A DNA stretch of 64,000 nt from Geosiphon pyriformis (lineage: Eukaryota > Glomeromycota > Glomeromycetes > Archaeosporales > Geosiphonaceae), in the NCBI GenBank assembly GCA_016748015.1, contig JAAOMT010000760.1, positions 358,663 to 422,662 on the forward strand. Direction: 5' to 3'. A program made the position numbers and the translations under genes. Shown here piece by piece: positions 49,625-61,370 of the stretch. Positions within the stretch are counted from its first letter, which is position 1. Each line of letters begins with the position of its first letter. The notes beneath the pieces are model-generated. The model saw nothing but the letters and a program-made list of their open reading frames with translations. It was not told where the DNA came from and did not search any database.

Positions 49625-50477
49625 TGTTACTTATAAAATATAAGAAATATATTAGTATATAAATTAACTAATCAGAAGTAGTTATAGTAAATGAGAAATT
49701 CCAGAATTCTTCTCAAAAGGAATTGCAGGATTCCAAGAATTTCAAAATTCTTATACAAGGAATTGCAGGATTCCAGAATTCCAGGATTTCAGGAATTCCA
49801 GAATTTCTGGTGTGAAGAATTAAGGAATTTCAATTATGTATATATAGCAATAGTACTAAAAGTAGAAAAAACAGAATCTTTCAGTTAGAGACCTCCCAGT
49901 TTAAATCTGATCTAAGCAACCTTTTATTCACAAATACCAATAAATAATTATTCACTATCTCAATTCACTTTCCACTATCAACACTTCATGTTAATAGTAA
50001 TTGATACTTAACTATACTGGAACAATAACTCTTGATTATGGCTATTGATGGGATACTAACTTGCAATTGTTTTTACTTTTTTTTTATTTTTTTTTATTTT
50101 TTTTTATTTTTTTTTATTTTTTTTTATTTTTTTTGTTATTGTTTTGTTGTATTAATTGATTAAGGATTAAAAGCGCTGAGATAAAGACGTTATAGGGACT
50201 GGTAAAAGATTTGTAAAACAAGAGTAAAACACTCATAGATTTAAGAATAGCTTACTAAGAAAATTACCAGTCACCATGCTAAAAAAAAAATTTGACAGAA
50301 TTGCGATTCTGGGAGGCTACTGAAAACAACTATTAAATCTCTGTCTATTATACAAAAAACTCTACACCAAAACCTTCAGAACAATCAAATCTTCAGATAT
50401 CAACATTATTATATTAATCAAGCACCAAGTTATGGATTTGTTATTTGATTTGAGACCCCAAACAATTATCTGTAACA
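49625..50477 (+). repeat. 3' LTR of element C
   Basis: Begins TGTTACTTATAAAATATAAG and ends TGTAACA. It carries an expanded array of GGAATTCCAGAATTCC-like palindromic units (49690-49800) and a T9A tandem run (about 50078-50131), so it is 108 bases longer than the 5' LTR. Confidence 0.87.
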
Positions 50478-50481
50478 ATGA

Positions 50482-51304
50482 AGTATGTTAACTGTCAACA
50501 GTCTTGTTGGTGTTAATAATGTCTTATAATTTATTCTCTTTTTTTTCTTTTTTTTTGTCATTTTATAATAAGATTGGCAGTAGTGTATTGTAATTTTTTT
50601 TGGCTCATGAGACTTGATAGGCTTCCTAGATAGGTTTGTTTTTTTCTTTTTTTAATTTTATCAGTAGTTGTGGTTGAGTAATTTGTAGTTTAAAATGACT
50701 ATATATAGCTAATACTTATATGTATTGTCTATTTTAACTGAGCTGTAGCTTTTAAGTGGTCTAGTTAAACACAATGCTGGTCTTAGACAGCCAGCTATTA
50801 TCCACTAGTACTTGATATTGCATGGCTTTTATGACAAGAATCTTGATTGGCATAATGATGCATTAACTTCAAATAAAAAGTTGTCTATTTTGCCAATTAG
50901 AGTTTTGTTTGCTTTATTGGCTGTAATAATCTTGGTGTTGACAGCATGATTAACTTGGTGACCTAATTGGTCTATAAGTTGTTATGTAATAATGCTGTCT
51001 GCTGACCCACTATCAAGAATTAACTTGATAAGATATTCATCAACTTTCATATTGGTGTATATTATAGTAATTAGTTTGCTTTAAGAGTGGCTCCATTAAA
51101 TAAAAACATTTTAACTAGTTCTTCAAGTTTAAAAGAGAAGATAATAATAAGTGATTTGTTTTCAGTAATGGTTGCTAGTGGAATATTGTTGGTGAATAAT
51201 TGAATTTGATTGGGTTTCTGTTTGCTGAGTTGGGCATCTTCTGGGGTAATTAAGAGACTTAAATAGTTTTGGAAATTCAGGTTTTGGTTGTACTCAATTC
51301 TCAA
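50482..51304 (-). pseudogene. Element F protease remnant and downstream linker
   Basis: Minus strand: ENKSLIIIFSFKLEELVKMFLFNGATLK (51071-51304 block) precedes the retropepsin loop LINSGSADSIIT near 51015-51050 (catalytic Asp to Asn). The VGNDW-like end and a Lys-rich linker run up to the insertion point of element C. Confidence 0.65.
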
Positions 51305-51786
51305 CTTCCACTAGTATAATTCTAATAGTTAACTTAATAAACTAAAGATCAGTTGGTGCATGACTATTACCAATCTTCAGTTTTGTTAAGTATGAATAAT
51401 TCTTGGTCTTTGGTTTCTGGATGTTATTTGAGTTAAGTTTTGTGGTGGTGTTTGAAATAATTGGAGTTAATAGATAACTGTGGCTATGATTAATATATTA
51501 CTAGTGCTGGAGACTAATAAATTAGTAGTAAATATATTGTTTATTGTGTTAATAAGACATAATAAGATTGATATGATGCTTGATTTGATTGATAATTTGG
51601 AGTTTGAAATCAGTAATAAGAGTTTCAATATTGATTTTCTGATCATTGATTGTTAATTCTAGCATGGCAATCAACCCTTATATAATCTTGTTTACTACAA
51701 TTGTAACAGATACATGTTTTTTGTAACCACAATTAATAAGTTGATAATGAAAAGAGATATAACTGATTTTGGAACTGATTAAAAAT

Positions 51787-52205
51787 TTCTGAATTGTCAT
51801 GACATTGTGAAAGTTAATATATTGCTTGATTATTAGCTAAGTATTTCTCTAATTTTTGGTTAATGCAATTATTAAATTGTTTCAACTTAGAGTCCAAGTC
51901 AAATGATCTATTTATTACTAGGTTAATGACTTGAGCATAATTGGCTTTTAGCTTGGCTGATTTAAAATCTCTGGCATGGATGACTGCATTTTGAAATATC
52001 TATAGATATAATAGTTATATGTATTATAGAATACTATTGCATAAGCTATGAATGAACTGGTTCAGAATTTGTGGTGTTATAAAGTAATTTGCATCAATGG
52101 CTTGTATTTGGTGCAAATTTCTATGGAAATGTCCTAGGTAAGTAGTAATTGCTTCTGTATTATCTTGTTTAATGATAGTAAATACTATTGTCAAGCAATT
52201 AATGC
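51787..52205. repeat. Left copy of 419-bp direct duplication at assembly gap
   Basis: Identical by eye to 52226-52644. Its right end touches the first N. Confidence 0.92.
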
Positions 52206-52225
52206 NNNNNNNNNNNNNNNNNNNN
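52206..52225. other. Assembly gap (20 N)
   Basis: Exactly 20 N, with the same flanking pattern as the gap at 18394-18413. Confidence 0.98.
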
Positions 52226-52644
52226 TTCTGAATTGTCATGACATTGTGAAAGTTAATATATTGCTTGATTATTAGCTAAGTATTTCTCTAATTTTTGGTT
52301 AATGCAATTATTAAATTGTTTCAACTTAGAGTCCAAGTCAAATGATCTATTTATTACTAGGTTAATGACTTGAGCATAATTGGCTTTTAGCTTGGCTGAT
52401 TTAAAATCTCTGGCATGGATGACTGCATTTTGAAATATCTATAGATATAATAGTTATATGTATTATAGAATACTATTGCATAAGCTATGAATGAACTGGT
52501 TCAGAATTTGTGGTGTTATAAAGTAATTTGCATCAATGGCTTGTATTTGGTGCAAATTTCTATGGAAATGTCCTAGGTAAGTAGTAATTGCTTCTGTATT
52601 ATCTTGTTTAATGATAGTAAATACTATTGTCAAGCAATTAATGC
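52226..52644. repeat. Right copy of 419-bp direct duplication at assembly gap
   Basis: Starts with the first base after the gap; unique sequence resumes after AATGC at 52644. Confidence 0.92.
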
Positions 52645-52727
52645 TATTATTATTGCTAAAATATCTTAAAAATTTGGTTTTAACTTTGTTGAAGATAACA
52701 AATTTGTTAATTAGACTCTAATACTAT

Positions 52728-53641
52728 TGTTACTTATAAGAAAAAAACAGATATAGAAAAAGAGTAGACCAATAAGAGAGTAGTAGTTAACATATGAGCA
52801 CATTGCTTAGCAATATGGAGCAATATCAGAAATCAGAACACATTGCTCAGCAATATGGAACAATGTCAGAAATTACAGCACATCACTTAGCAATATAGAG
52901 CAATATCAAAAAAATATGACACATTGCTCATCAAGGTGAGCATTGCTTGAAAAATTATAGCACATTGCTCAAGAAATATGAGCAATCTTTTAGAACTCAA
53001 ATTATGTATATATAGTGATAGTATTAAAAGTAAAAAAAACAGAATCCTTTTATTAGAGACCTCTCAATTTAGATTTCATCTAAGCAACTTTCTATTCACA
53101 AATATTAAATAAATAATTATTTACCATTTCAATCTACTTTCCACTATCAACACTTTATATTGATAGTAATTGATACTTAACCACACTAGAACAATAGCTC
53201 TTGATTACAGCTATTGACGGATACTAACTTGCACATTGCCTTGGCTTATTTTTTTATTTTCTTTTATTTTTTTTTCTTGATTTTATTGTTGTATACTAAC
53301 TGATTAAGGATTAAAGTGCTGAGTAATTGATGTCACGGATAGCCTGGTAAAAGACCCAGAAATAAGAGTAAAATTATATATATATTAACAGATAGCTTAC
53401 CAGAAAGGCACAAATGCCAGAATAAACTGGCCACCAAGCTGAAGACAGAAATTGGGAACACCACTCACTAATCAACTACATCATTATTGAATCTCTGTTT
53501 ATTATACAAAAGACTCTCAATTAAAACCTTCAGATAAAGACAATGTATCAAAATTACCACCAGCATCCATTAAAGTAGATACTAAGCACCAAGTTATGGG
53601 TTTGTTATTTGACTTAAGACACCAAATAATCACTTGTATTA
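52728..53641 (+). repeat. 5' LTR of element D
   Basis: Begins TGTTACTTATAAG and ends CTTGTATTA (the CA end changed to TA). U3 holds tandem units built on CACATTGCTcAGCAATaTGGAGCAAT, each an inverted repeat. A TATGTATATATAG box lies at about 52998-53010. Confidence 0.88.
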
Positions 53642-53643
53642 TT

Positions 53644-53685
53644 TGGTGCTCTCTGTGAGATATAATCATACAGAGAACAGCACCA
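53644..53685 (+). promoter_or_regulatory. Primer-binding site inside a hairpin (element D)
   Basis: TGGTGCT-CTCTGT pairs with ACAGAG-AAC-AGCACCA: 7 + 6 base pairs with a three-base bulge, around a loop with TATAATC. It starts two bases after the LTR, where the tRNA primer should anneal. Confidence 0.72.
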
Positions 53686-55500
53686 ATCATATTCATTCAA
53701 ACAGTAGCAGAATCCGAAGAAATAGGAACAAACCATTTAGGATTTGCAAAATTTTTATTCCAATACTATCACACTCATCTCAGATTAACAAATAATAGTT
53801 GGCCAACCAAATCAGCTTTCAATTGCTATGTCAATGAAAGAATAGTATATCACTTAGGAGACCAAAGAGATCCAGAATCTGCCTTCAACAACTTCTTTGG
53901 TAAATTACTCCAAAGCATCACTCTTTCACAAAATTACCTATTTGCACCCCTAATTACAGAAATAAACAGGAAAATTGAGAAATACACCAAACAGAGATTT
54001 TCTATCACTTTTGCAGAAAAAGGCAAAGAAAGACTATAAACATCAGCAGGAATATCAAAGCAAATCCAACTACTCACTTGGAAAAAACAAAGATTTGATT
54101 CACCTGCTAATCCATCATATCACCACACACCTGGAAGCACTATCAATATAATAAACACAGCTACAACAAGTGCAACAATGCCACTAAACAGAATTCTATT
54201 TCAAAGTAAACAAAAGAAGACAGAGTTATTAGGAACATACAGTGATTATTTTGAAGAATTTAAATCACAATCCCCAATACCATCAGAAATTTGATCACCA
54301 TCACTACAACCAGATTTCAGAGCCATTAGTCCTTGAGAAATAACTGATTCTGAGAAAGAAAAGAGTAGCAATTGGGAAATTAATAAGCAAAACCTGATCC
54401 TAGAACATTCAGAAATTAAAATTCTGGTTAATCAAACTCCAGAAAATTAGAATAATCAAAACCCCAACATAATTAATCAGCATTTATCTCCAGTAATCAT
54501 GATCAATCCACCACCAGCTCTACCAAATGCTCAACAGCAACAACAGCCACAACCACTACTTCAATAACAAATTCAGCAGCAACCACAATCCAACTTAAAT
54601 TCAATGGCATATGCACCAATAGCCAAACTTGAAAAATTCACTGGTGAAGAAAATAATGCCCAAGTATGGCTTAATGACATAGAAAAAGCCATAGTGGCTA
54701 ATGGATGGAATAATGCCAGAGCCATGCAAGCCATCCCATATTTTTTCCAGGATACCGCCAATTCATGGTATCAAAGTCTAGTCAACAAACCCCAAGATTT
54801 TAATACATTTAAAATTGAGTTCTTAAGATACTTCAGCAACAATAACAGCATTAACAGGTTAGCAAACACCTTCATTACCATTAAACAAGAAGAAAATGAA
54901 GCAGTCACTACTTATTTAGAATGCTTTCACAGGAATCTGCACCAGATCCAAGCCATTAATGCCAATTATTTCACAGTGGCCCAGATCCTAAATTAGTTTA
55001 TTCGCAGATTACGCAGCAACATCTTGCAACATATACAGCCAATGCATTCTGTTGATCTGCAAGCAGCCATCACAAATGCCAGAGATTTTGAAGCTGCTAA
55101 ATTAGAAGCCAACCACGCCCAAGCCATTAATCTAATAATAAATGGATCATCTAAATTGGATTCCAAATTGAAACAATTTAGTGATTCCATCAATCAGAAA
55201 TTAGAGGGATACTTAGCTAACAATTGCACAATTTATCAACTACTACAATGATGTAATAATTCTAGAAATGCAAATCGTTTTCAGAATCAGTTGCATCCAT
55301 CATCATTGACCAATCAACAGTGGCAACAGGAAACACATGTTTGCCACTATTGTGGTAAACAAGAACACCTACAAATTGATTGGTGCTATTGTTTAAATGA
55401 TCAGAAAATCAATATCAAAACCCTAATTGCCAGTTTCAAATTCCGAATAACCCACCAAACTCAAAGCCATATTATCAGAATTACTTATCTATGACATAGC
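53686..55500 (+). pseudogene. Element D gag
   Basis: One frame runs from 53686 to about 55395 with only a few stops. The N-terminal domain (HLGFAKFLFQYYHTHLRLTNN) is followed by a Gln/Pro-rich linker. The capsid is AYAPIAKLEKFTGEENNAQVWLNDIEKAI (54604 on) to the C-terminal half at 55024-55251. The knuckle is CHYCGKQEHLQIDWC (55337-55381). A small deletion near 55395 shifts the frame before the Tyr/Gln-rich linker. This would form the particle shell. Confidence 0.85.
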
Positions 55501-56340
55501 AGCCACTTTATCAACCACTAGTATATCAAATGCCAAGTTATCAACTGATGCCACCAGCAATTTATCAGCCACAGCCACAACTCATTTATCAGCCGCAGCC
55601 TTAGGTAATATATCAGTCCCAACAAATTCAAACACTGCCACAGAACTTATCTCAAAACAGAACCCAAAGGCCAAGATTGATCCAACAAAGCTGGAGATTG
55701 TTGATGGTAGTTCACCAACTGATCTCCAGTTCATCTATACAATTAGCAGGATCTCAACAATGGAATTTGGGCACCAGATACACCCAAAACCCAAATTCCC
55801 AGAACTATTTAAGTCTACTGGTTACTCTAAAAAACACTCAACCCAATAACCTGGAAACCAACCAACATTTAACATTTACCAGTAACATTTTGCCAGCTAC
55901 CATCACCGAAAATAAATCACTAGATGCCATCTTCTCATTTAAACTCAAAGAACTGTTAACCATGCCATTATTTAGTGAAGCCACTCTGGAAGAAAAACCT
56001 ATTACTGTCATGTACACTGATGCCAAAGTTGATGGCCACTCCATCAAACTAATTCTAGACAGTAAATCAGCTGACAGCATCATTACAAAACAATTCATAG
56101 ACCAATTAGATTGCTGAGTTGATTGCGCTGCCAGTGCCAGGATCATAACCACCAATAGAGCAACCAAAACTCCTATTGATGAGATTGATAACTTCCCTTT
56201 TGAAGTTAATGGCATCATCATTCTCATCAAAGTTCAAGTGATGGAAGCAATCCAATATCAGGCATTAGTAGGAAATGATTGGTTATTTAAAACCAATGCC
56301 ATACTGGACTGAACAATACAGAAGCTTCAACTGAATCAAA
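55500..56340 (+). pseudogene. Element D Gln/Tyr-rich linker and retropepsin
   Basis: A linker of YQP/QPQ repeats (55500-55640) leads to the protease. IKLILDSKSADSIITKQFIDQL (about 56041-56110) keeps the catalytic Asp-Ser, but the Gly is Lys. After a TGA the protease continues with IITTNRATKTP, FEVNGIIILIKVQVMEAI and LVGNDWLFKTNAILDW. It would process Gag-Pol; the active loop is damaged. Confidence 0.78.
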
Positions 56341-56739
56341 ACGGTCAACACACATGTGTACCAGCCACATGTGGCCATTTCAAAACCACTAACTCGACAA
56401 CACCATTCATCAACTTTGAGAAAGAGAAGCCAAAACCAATATGGGAAGCATATCAGGTTTTGTGGGCTGATGTCGACTACAACAAACTGCCACCAATACT
56501 TAATTGAGACAATGACGACAATGGAAAAGAAAAACAAAAAGAAGAACATACCTGGAGAACCACTATCAACATTTGGACCAATGACAATCAAAGTAAGATG
56601 TCACCAATTCTAGACTGAGAAAAAAAAGACAAAAGGAAAGGGAAAAAAAGGGAAGAAGATATACTGAAAAACACCACTACCACAAAAGAATTAACTAGTG
56701 GCTGAGAAAGAGAATACTCACATGAATCAATAAAAAAAC

Positions 56740-57310
56740 CACCATATATACCTCTCAAATGCAAAGACTGTAGAAAGAAATTGTCCTTCATGAGAGCCTG
56801 GATTGCCCTTGATAAAGACTATTGAACAAGAACACACTATTATTGCAAGCCTTGTAACCGTGAACACTATGACTACCCAAAAAGACAAAACAAGTGGGAC
56901 AACAAACCATGTCTCACTTGTAGCAAACAACTACTGGACAAAAGAATATGGAATGACATTTCTGGACAAGGAGGAACATACAACACTTCATGCCAATACA
57001 TGATACTTATCAGTAACTGGGTGAGTTGTGAAACATCTATTACTGCAGTCTGGCACTGAGCAATCAATCACTTGGACAGATATCCACATGATGAGGACGA
57101 AATCTGGTAGATGGCAAATGCCAAAATCGAAAGAGCCATGCCCAGTAAAATTTTGGAAATCAAAAACAACCCTCCAGAACCAGTCAACATTGTCTTGATC
57201 CCCAACTCAGATGCTTTCCTAGACATAGAAGCCAGTTCAGAGGAATTTCACAAGCACTACCAAAACTTGGCACCAACAAAAAAAGAGCAGGAACAACGCT
57301 TGAAGAAATA
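56740..57310 (+). pseudogene. Element D Cys-rich module (unknown)
   Basis: CKDCRKKLSFM, then YYCKPCNREHYDYPKRQNKW, then CLTCSKQLLDKRIWNDISG and a last SCQY give the same Cys pattern as in element C, with one pair lost. The open stretch 57111-57311 (IKNNPPEPVN...SSEEFHKHYQNLAPTKKEQEQRLKK) is a charged helical segment that follows. By position it is between protease and dUTPase. Confidence 0.6.
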
Positions 57311-57649
57311 AACACTTGATTATATGACCACTGTTTAATTTCATGTGATTTCCAGTATTGTAATAAGTGTAACTTCATTTACAATCCACTACCATGCATG
57401 ATCTACACAATCCCAGAAGAAGACAAACCAATGAGCAGCTGTGCATCAGAATTGGAATCAACTTCCAATCCTGATTTAAACCCTGACAACAATGACAACA
57501 GAAATACCAGTTTCAGCTCCATTTGAAATGGCAATAACAATAGCAATAATTTCAACTCAGATTCAAACTCCAATTCAAACTATAAGCAATATATTGTGTT
57601 TTCTGATCTCTCTAAGGAGCAGAAACTCAAATGATATAGTGATAATAAT

Positions 57650-58123
57650 GAAGATATCATGCCAGAACGTGTGCATGATATTGATGCAAGATTTGATCTG
57701 AGATATCTGAGAAAAGAAGCCATCAAATTGGAACCAAATTTGCACACATGTATTGATCTCAAAATAGCTCTGAAAATTTCAGCAACAACTATAGTCCAAT
57801 TAGCATCTAGGAGTAGTTTAGCGAAAAAAAGAATCAACATTAGAGGAGGAATAATTGACATGGAATACATAGAAAATATTATCACCATGCTACAAAATGA
57901 CTCAAAAAAGGCCTATATTATAGAGCCAAATAAAAAGATAGCACAGACAATATTCTTACTTTTGGTGAAAATAGCTCAGTTAGTTTCAGTGAGAAAGAGA
58001 GAAGAATTAGGTATAACAGCAAGAGGGATACAAGAATTTGGATCAATGGGTAGAATAGACATACCAGTCAATATGGCAGAGAAAAAAATTGTTGACAAAA
58101 GAAAAATTATTTCAATCTGTTAA
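57650..58123 (+). pseudogene. Element D dUTPase domain
   Basis: Motifs in order: DIDARFDLRY (57677-57706; motif 1, usual Gly now Arg), ASRSSLAKKRINI (57803 on; motif 2, the R-S-S-L-A core is intact), GGIIDMEYIENIITML (57844 on; motif 3 with Asp and Tyr), KIAQTIF and KIAQLVSV (motif 4), and RGIQEFGSMGRID (58022 on; motif 5). Length and spacing fit a trimeric dUTPase of about 140 residues. It lies in one open stretch of 154 codons (57659-58123), with no stop across all five motifs. This is the least damaged core of the three copies. Confidence 0.87.
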
Positions 58124-58149
58124 TCAATTTTCATTCCACCATATAATCA

Positions 58150-58500
58150 GTATATGTTAGCCATAAAAAGGGAAGTAAAAGATCAAGCTTAATTGTTTGA
58201 AGCAGAAGTCACCATTTGTAAATCAGGAGAGATTGGACTTACTAATCTCTATATATCAGCCAAAAGCCCTAAAAATATCAAAATTTCCATCTACAACACA
58301 ATGGAAAGTGTTATTAAAATACCAAAAAAAACCATCATTGGATATTTAACCACTGAAGTTAATCAACCACCAAACCACATTCCAGATTTTCCACAGCTTT
58401 ATGGATATGTGGACATCACATCACAAACCATTTACAGATGAAGCAAATGTTATCTGCTCTAACCAGAACAATTGGAACAAATAAACATGGGAAATTTAGA
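58150..58500 (+). pseudogene. Element D dUTPase-RT linker
   Basis: MLAIKREVKDQA, FEAEVTICKSGEIGLTNLYIS, NIKISIYNTMESVIKIPKK and TIIGYLTTEV form a strand-rich region that is conserved in C and F, in the same frame as the dUTPase. No known family. Confidence 0.6.
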
Positions 58501-59880
58501 TCCACTCTAACAGATACAACTAAAAATGTTACTTAACAATTTCAATGACATCTTTGCAAGCAAAATGAATTTGGCCAAACCAACATCATCCAGCATTAGA
58601 TCAAAACTGGAAATGCAATGCCAATTAAACAAAGAGCATACAGAGTACCACCAGCTAGCCATGAGATCATTTGTCAAGAAATTAACCAAATGCTTAACAA
58701 TAGGCTAATTCAGCCATCAATGAGCCCATGGTTATCACCAGTGGTACTAGTTTGGAAGAAAAATAGAAAAATCCATTTCTGTGTGGATTATCAAAAACTG
58801 AATGGAGTGACTAAAGGTAATAGCTATCCAACTCCAAAAATCCAAGAACTATTCGATGCTTTTGAAGGAAATAAATAGTTTTCGATACTGGATTTAGATA
58901 GTGGTTACTGGCAAGTAGCCATGAATTCAGCCAACAAAGAAAAAACAGTATTTACCACAAAAGAGAAAAATTTTGAATTTGAAGTCATGCCATTTGGATT
59001 GATAAATGCACCAGCCACATTCCAACAGCTAATAGAAATTGTATATATTGGACTATTATGAAAGTCAGTAGTCATATACTTGGATGATACCAATGTGTTC
59101 TCAAAAACATTTAATGATCATCTGCATCATCTTCAACAAGTGTTTAAAAGATTAAGAAGAGCCGGATTGAAACTAAATGCAACTAAATGTTTCTTTGGAA
59201 AAACTGAACTCAAGTTTTTGAGACATGTAGTGAGCAAAGATGGAATCAAAACAGATCCAGACAAGATTGAAGTTGTTAAGAACTTTTTAATACCAAATAA
59301 TCTTACAGAATTGAGAGCATTCTTGGGATTTGCTAGATACTACCACCACTTCATTAAAGACTTTTCCAAAATAGCTCAATCACTACACCAACTCCAAACC
59401 AAGAATGTGAAGTATGAATGGATCGAAGCTCAACAAGAAGCATTCAACACATTAAAAAGAAAGCTTATTCAAGCCCCAGTATTGATGTATCCAGATCACA
59501 GCAAACCATTCATAATCACCACTGATATATCAGACCAAGCATTAGGAGCAGTACTCTTACAGAAAGAACCCAATGGGAAAAAACATCTAGTAGTTTACAT
59601 CAATAGAAGCTTAAGTTCAGTTGAGAAGAACTATAGAACTCCAGCACTAGAACACTTAGCTATCTATTGGGCTGTTATCAAATGAAAGGAATACTTGAGT
59701 CAAAAATTTGATGTATATACTAACCACAAAGGATTGACTTCAATTCAAAAACAAGAATTTGCAAATGATTGTTATGCCAGATAAAAAATAGAACTTTTAC
59801 CATTTAATTATACAGTACATTATAAAAAGAGAAAAGACAATAGAAATGCTGATGAACTGTTGCAAATAAGACAAATCTGA
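58501..59880 (+). pseudogene. Element D reverse transcriptase and RNase H
   Basis: PIKQRAYRVPPASHEIICQ (58619 on), IHFCVDYQKLNGVTKGNSYP, then a TAG at 58876 where F has Trp (KKWF), LDLDSGYWQVAMN, MPFGLINAPATFQQL and YLDD (59077-59088) with both catalytic Asp intact. This is followed by AGLKLNATKCFFGKTELKFL. RNase H carries TDISDQALGAVLLQ, YINRSLSSVEKNYRTPALEHLAIYW and the YTNHK block (Asp to Asn). RT and RNase H share one frame. Confidence 0.9.
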
Positions 59881-60059
59881 ACATTTCAAACAAAAATATC
59901 ACAAAACCAACATAATTCAACAAAAAATATAACAAAAAATGAACACACAAAAATATCAGCAACTCCAATACTATATAAATATTCAATAATTCAAAGAGAA
60001 ATTATCTCAAAAGGAACAAAATAGTATAAAACAACAATCAAAATATTTTATCACTCATC

Positions 60060-61310
60060 AAAATATACTTTACCAAAAAAATAGAAAAGATCTAGATCGA
60101 CCAATGAGAGTTATCACAGAACCAGAAAAAGAGACAATATTATTCAATATGCACTTAGATCCAACAGCAGAACATTTTCATAAAGAAGCAACCATAGAAA
60201 GAATCAGAAAGAGATATTATTGGCCATCAATGTATTCAAACATCATCCAATATGTTCAGAATTGTGATGCTTGTCAGAGAAGAGGTGAAACAAGACCAAG
60301 TAAACCATTAAGACCAATCAAAGTGGAACAACCATTTGATTGCATTGGAATTGACTTAGTCAGACCATTAACAATCACTAACAAAGGCAACAGATACATT
60401 GCAGTAACCATAGACTATCTCACTAAATGGCCAGAAGCAAAAGCCATTCAAAAAGCAGATGCAAAATTTCTTGCCAAATTCATTCATCAAGATTTGATTT
60501 ATTGACATGGATGTCCAAAAGAACTATTATTAGACCAAAGAATTCACTTTGTGAATAAAACATTAGCAGAATTAAGTTAGAGATTTGGAATCAAAAGACC
60601 ATTATCATTGCCATACCATCTACAAACAAATAAGTTAGTTGAAAAGTTTAACAGAACATTGTGTGAAGCAATTGCCAAGATCAGTCAAAAAAACCAGGAC
60701 GAATGGGATTTGTTCATATCATCAGTATTATTTGCTTATTAGACAATGAAGCAAGACACCACACAAGCAACATTATTTGAATTAGTATATAGTAGAACAG
60801 CAATCTTACCAGTTGAGATAAACACTTATCCAACAGAACTAATAACTGAAGACAATTTTCAAGAAATATTGTTAAGAAAAACATATGACTTAATAGAAAC
60901 ACTAGAAAACAAATGACAAAAAGCAGTTGATAATATCCAAAAGTCACAAGAAAAACAAAAAGAAAGCCATGATAAGCAACTACCAGACAAACCAGTTGAA
61001 TTCAAGATTGAAAACAAAGTACTGTTACATCATACCAAAGTGGAAAAACAATAGAGTGGAAAATTTGACCCCAAATGAGATGAATCATTTTACATAAAAG
61101 AAATTCTTGGAAATAAAGCTTATAAATTAAGATGAAACAACAAAATCTTAGCCAAAGCAACACATGGTGATTGACTAAAACCATATTATCAGATAGTATC
61201 ATCATCTACCAATAACATTCCACAACTGGGAGTACAAAGAATAATAGTTCAACCAAAAGAGATTTCATGAAATCTAGAACCAATTATAATCATTAGGCCA
61301 AACACATAAA
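60060..61310 (+). pseudogene. Element D integrase
   Basis: The HHCC zinc domain is HLDPTAEHFHKEATIERIRK...NCDACQRRG. In the core, CIGIDLVRPLTI holds the first Asp (about 60345), LLDQRIHFVNKTL the second (about 60530) and VEKFNRTLCEAI the Glu (about 60640), so D,D35E is complete. Stops lie at 60504 (TGA), at the Gln of LSQRFGI and at the Trp of FAYWTIKQD as read in F, and in the C-terminal GPY/F-like end (KFDPK..ESFYIKEILGNKAYKL, 61045-61120). It would insert the cDNA with a 4-bp staggered cut, as the target duplications show. Confidence 0.87.
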
Positions 61311-61370
61311 ATCAAACAATAAAAGAGCATATAAAGACACAGTATATGTGAAAATAGCAAACAAAAAAAA

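Larger units (their letters stand above)
42411..50477 (+). mobile_element. Ty3/Gypsy element C, integrase-less copy inserted in F
   Basis: Bounded by LTRs 42411-43155 and 49625-50477, with 4-bp target duplications ATGG (42407-42410) and ATGA (50478-50481), which differ by one G-to-A change. Inside are gag, protease, Cys-rich module, dUTPase, linker, RT and RNase H. An abrupt jump near 49480 leads to the last about 40 codons of ORF3. The integrase is deleted, so this copy could have moved only with help, unless the deletion came later. Confidence 0.9.
51305..52723 (-). pseudogene. Element F gag, C-terminal part (with gap duplicate)
   Basis: It contains a degraded knuckle CYNCSKQDYIRVDC (about 51668-51716; His to Tyr), the Tyr/Gln-rich linker and the capsid C-terminal half (ADYFITPQILNQFIHSL; KFLRYFSNNNS). 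The stretch 51787-52205 is written again at 52226-52644 around a 20-N gap. It is interrupted at 52723 by element D and continues at 62898. Confidence 0.7.

Noticed and set aside
52998-53010. Stop codons read as a variant genetic code in the retroelements
   Set aside because: The host gene uses normal stops, and sister copies show Trp, Gln or Arg at the stop positions, so they are mutations.
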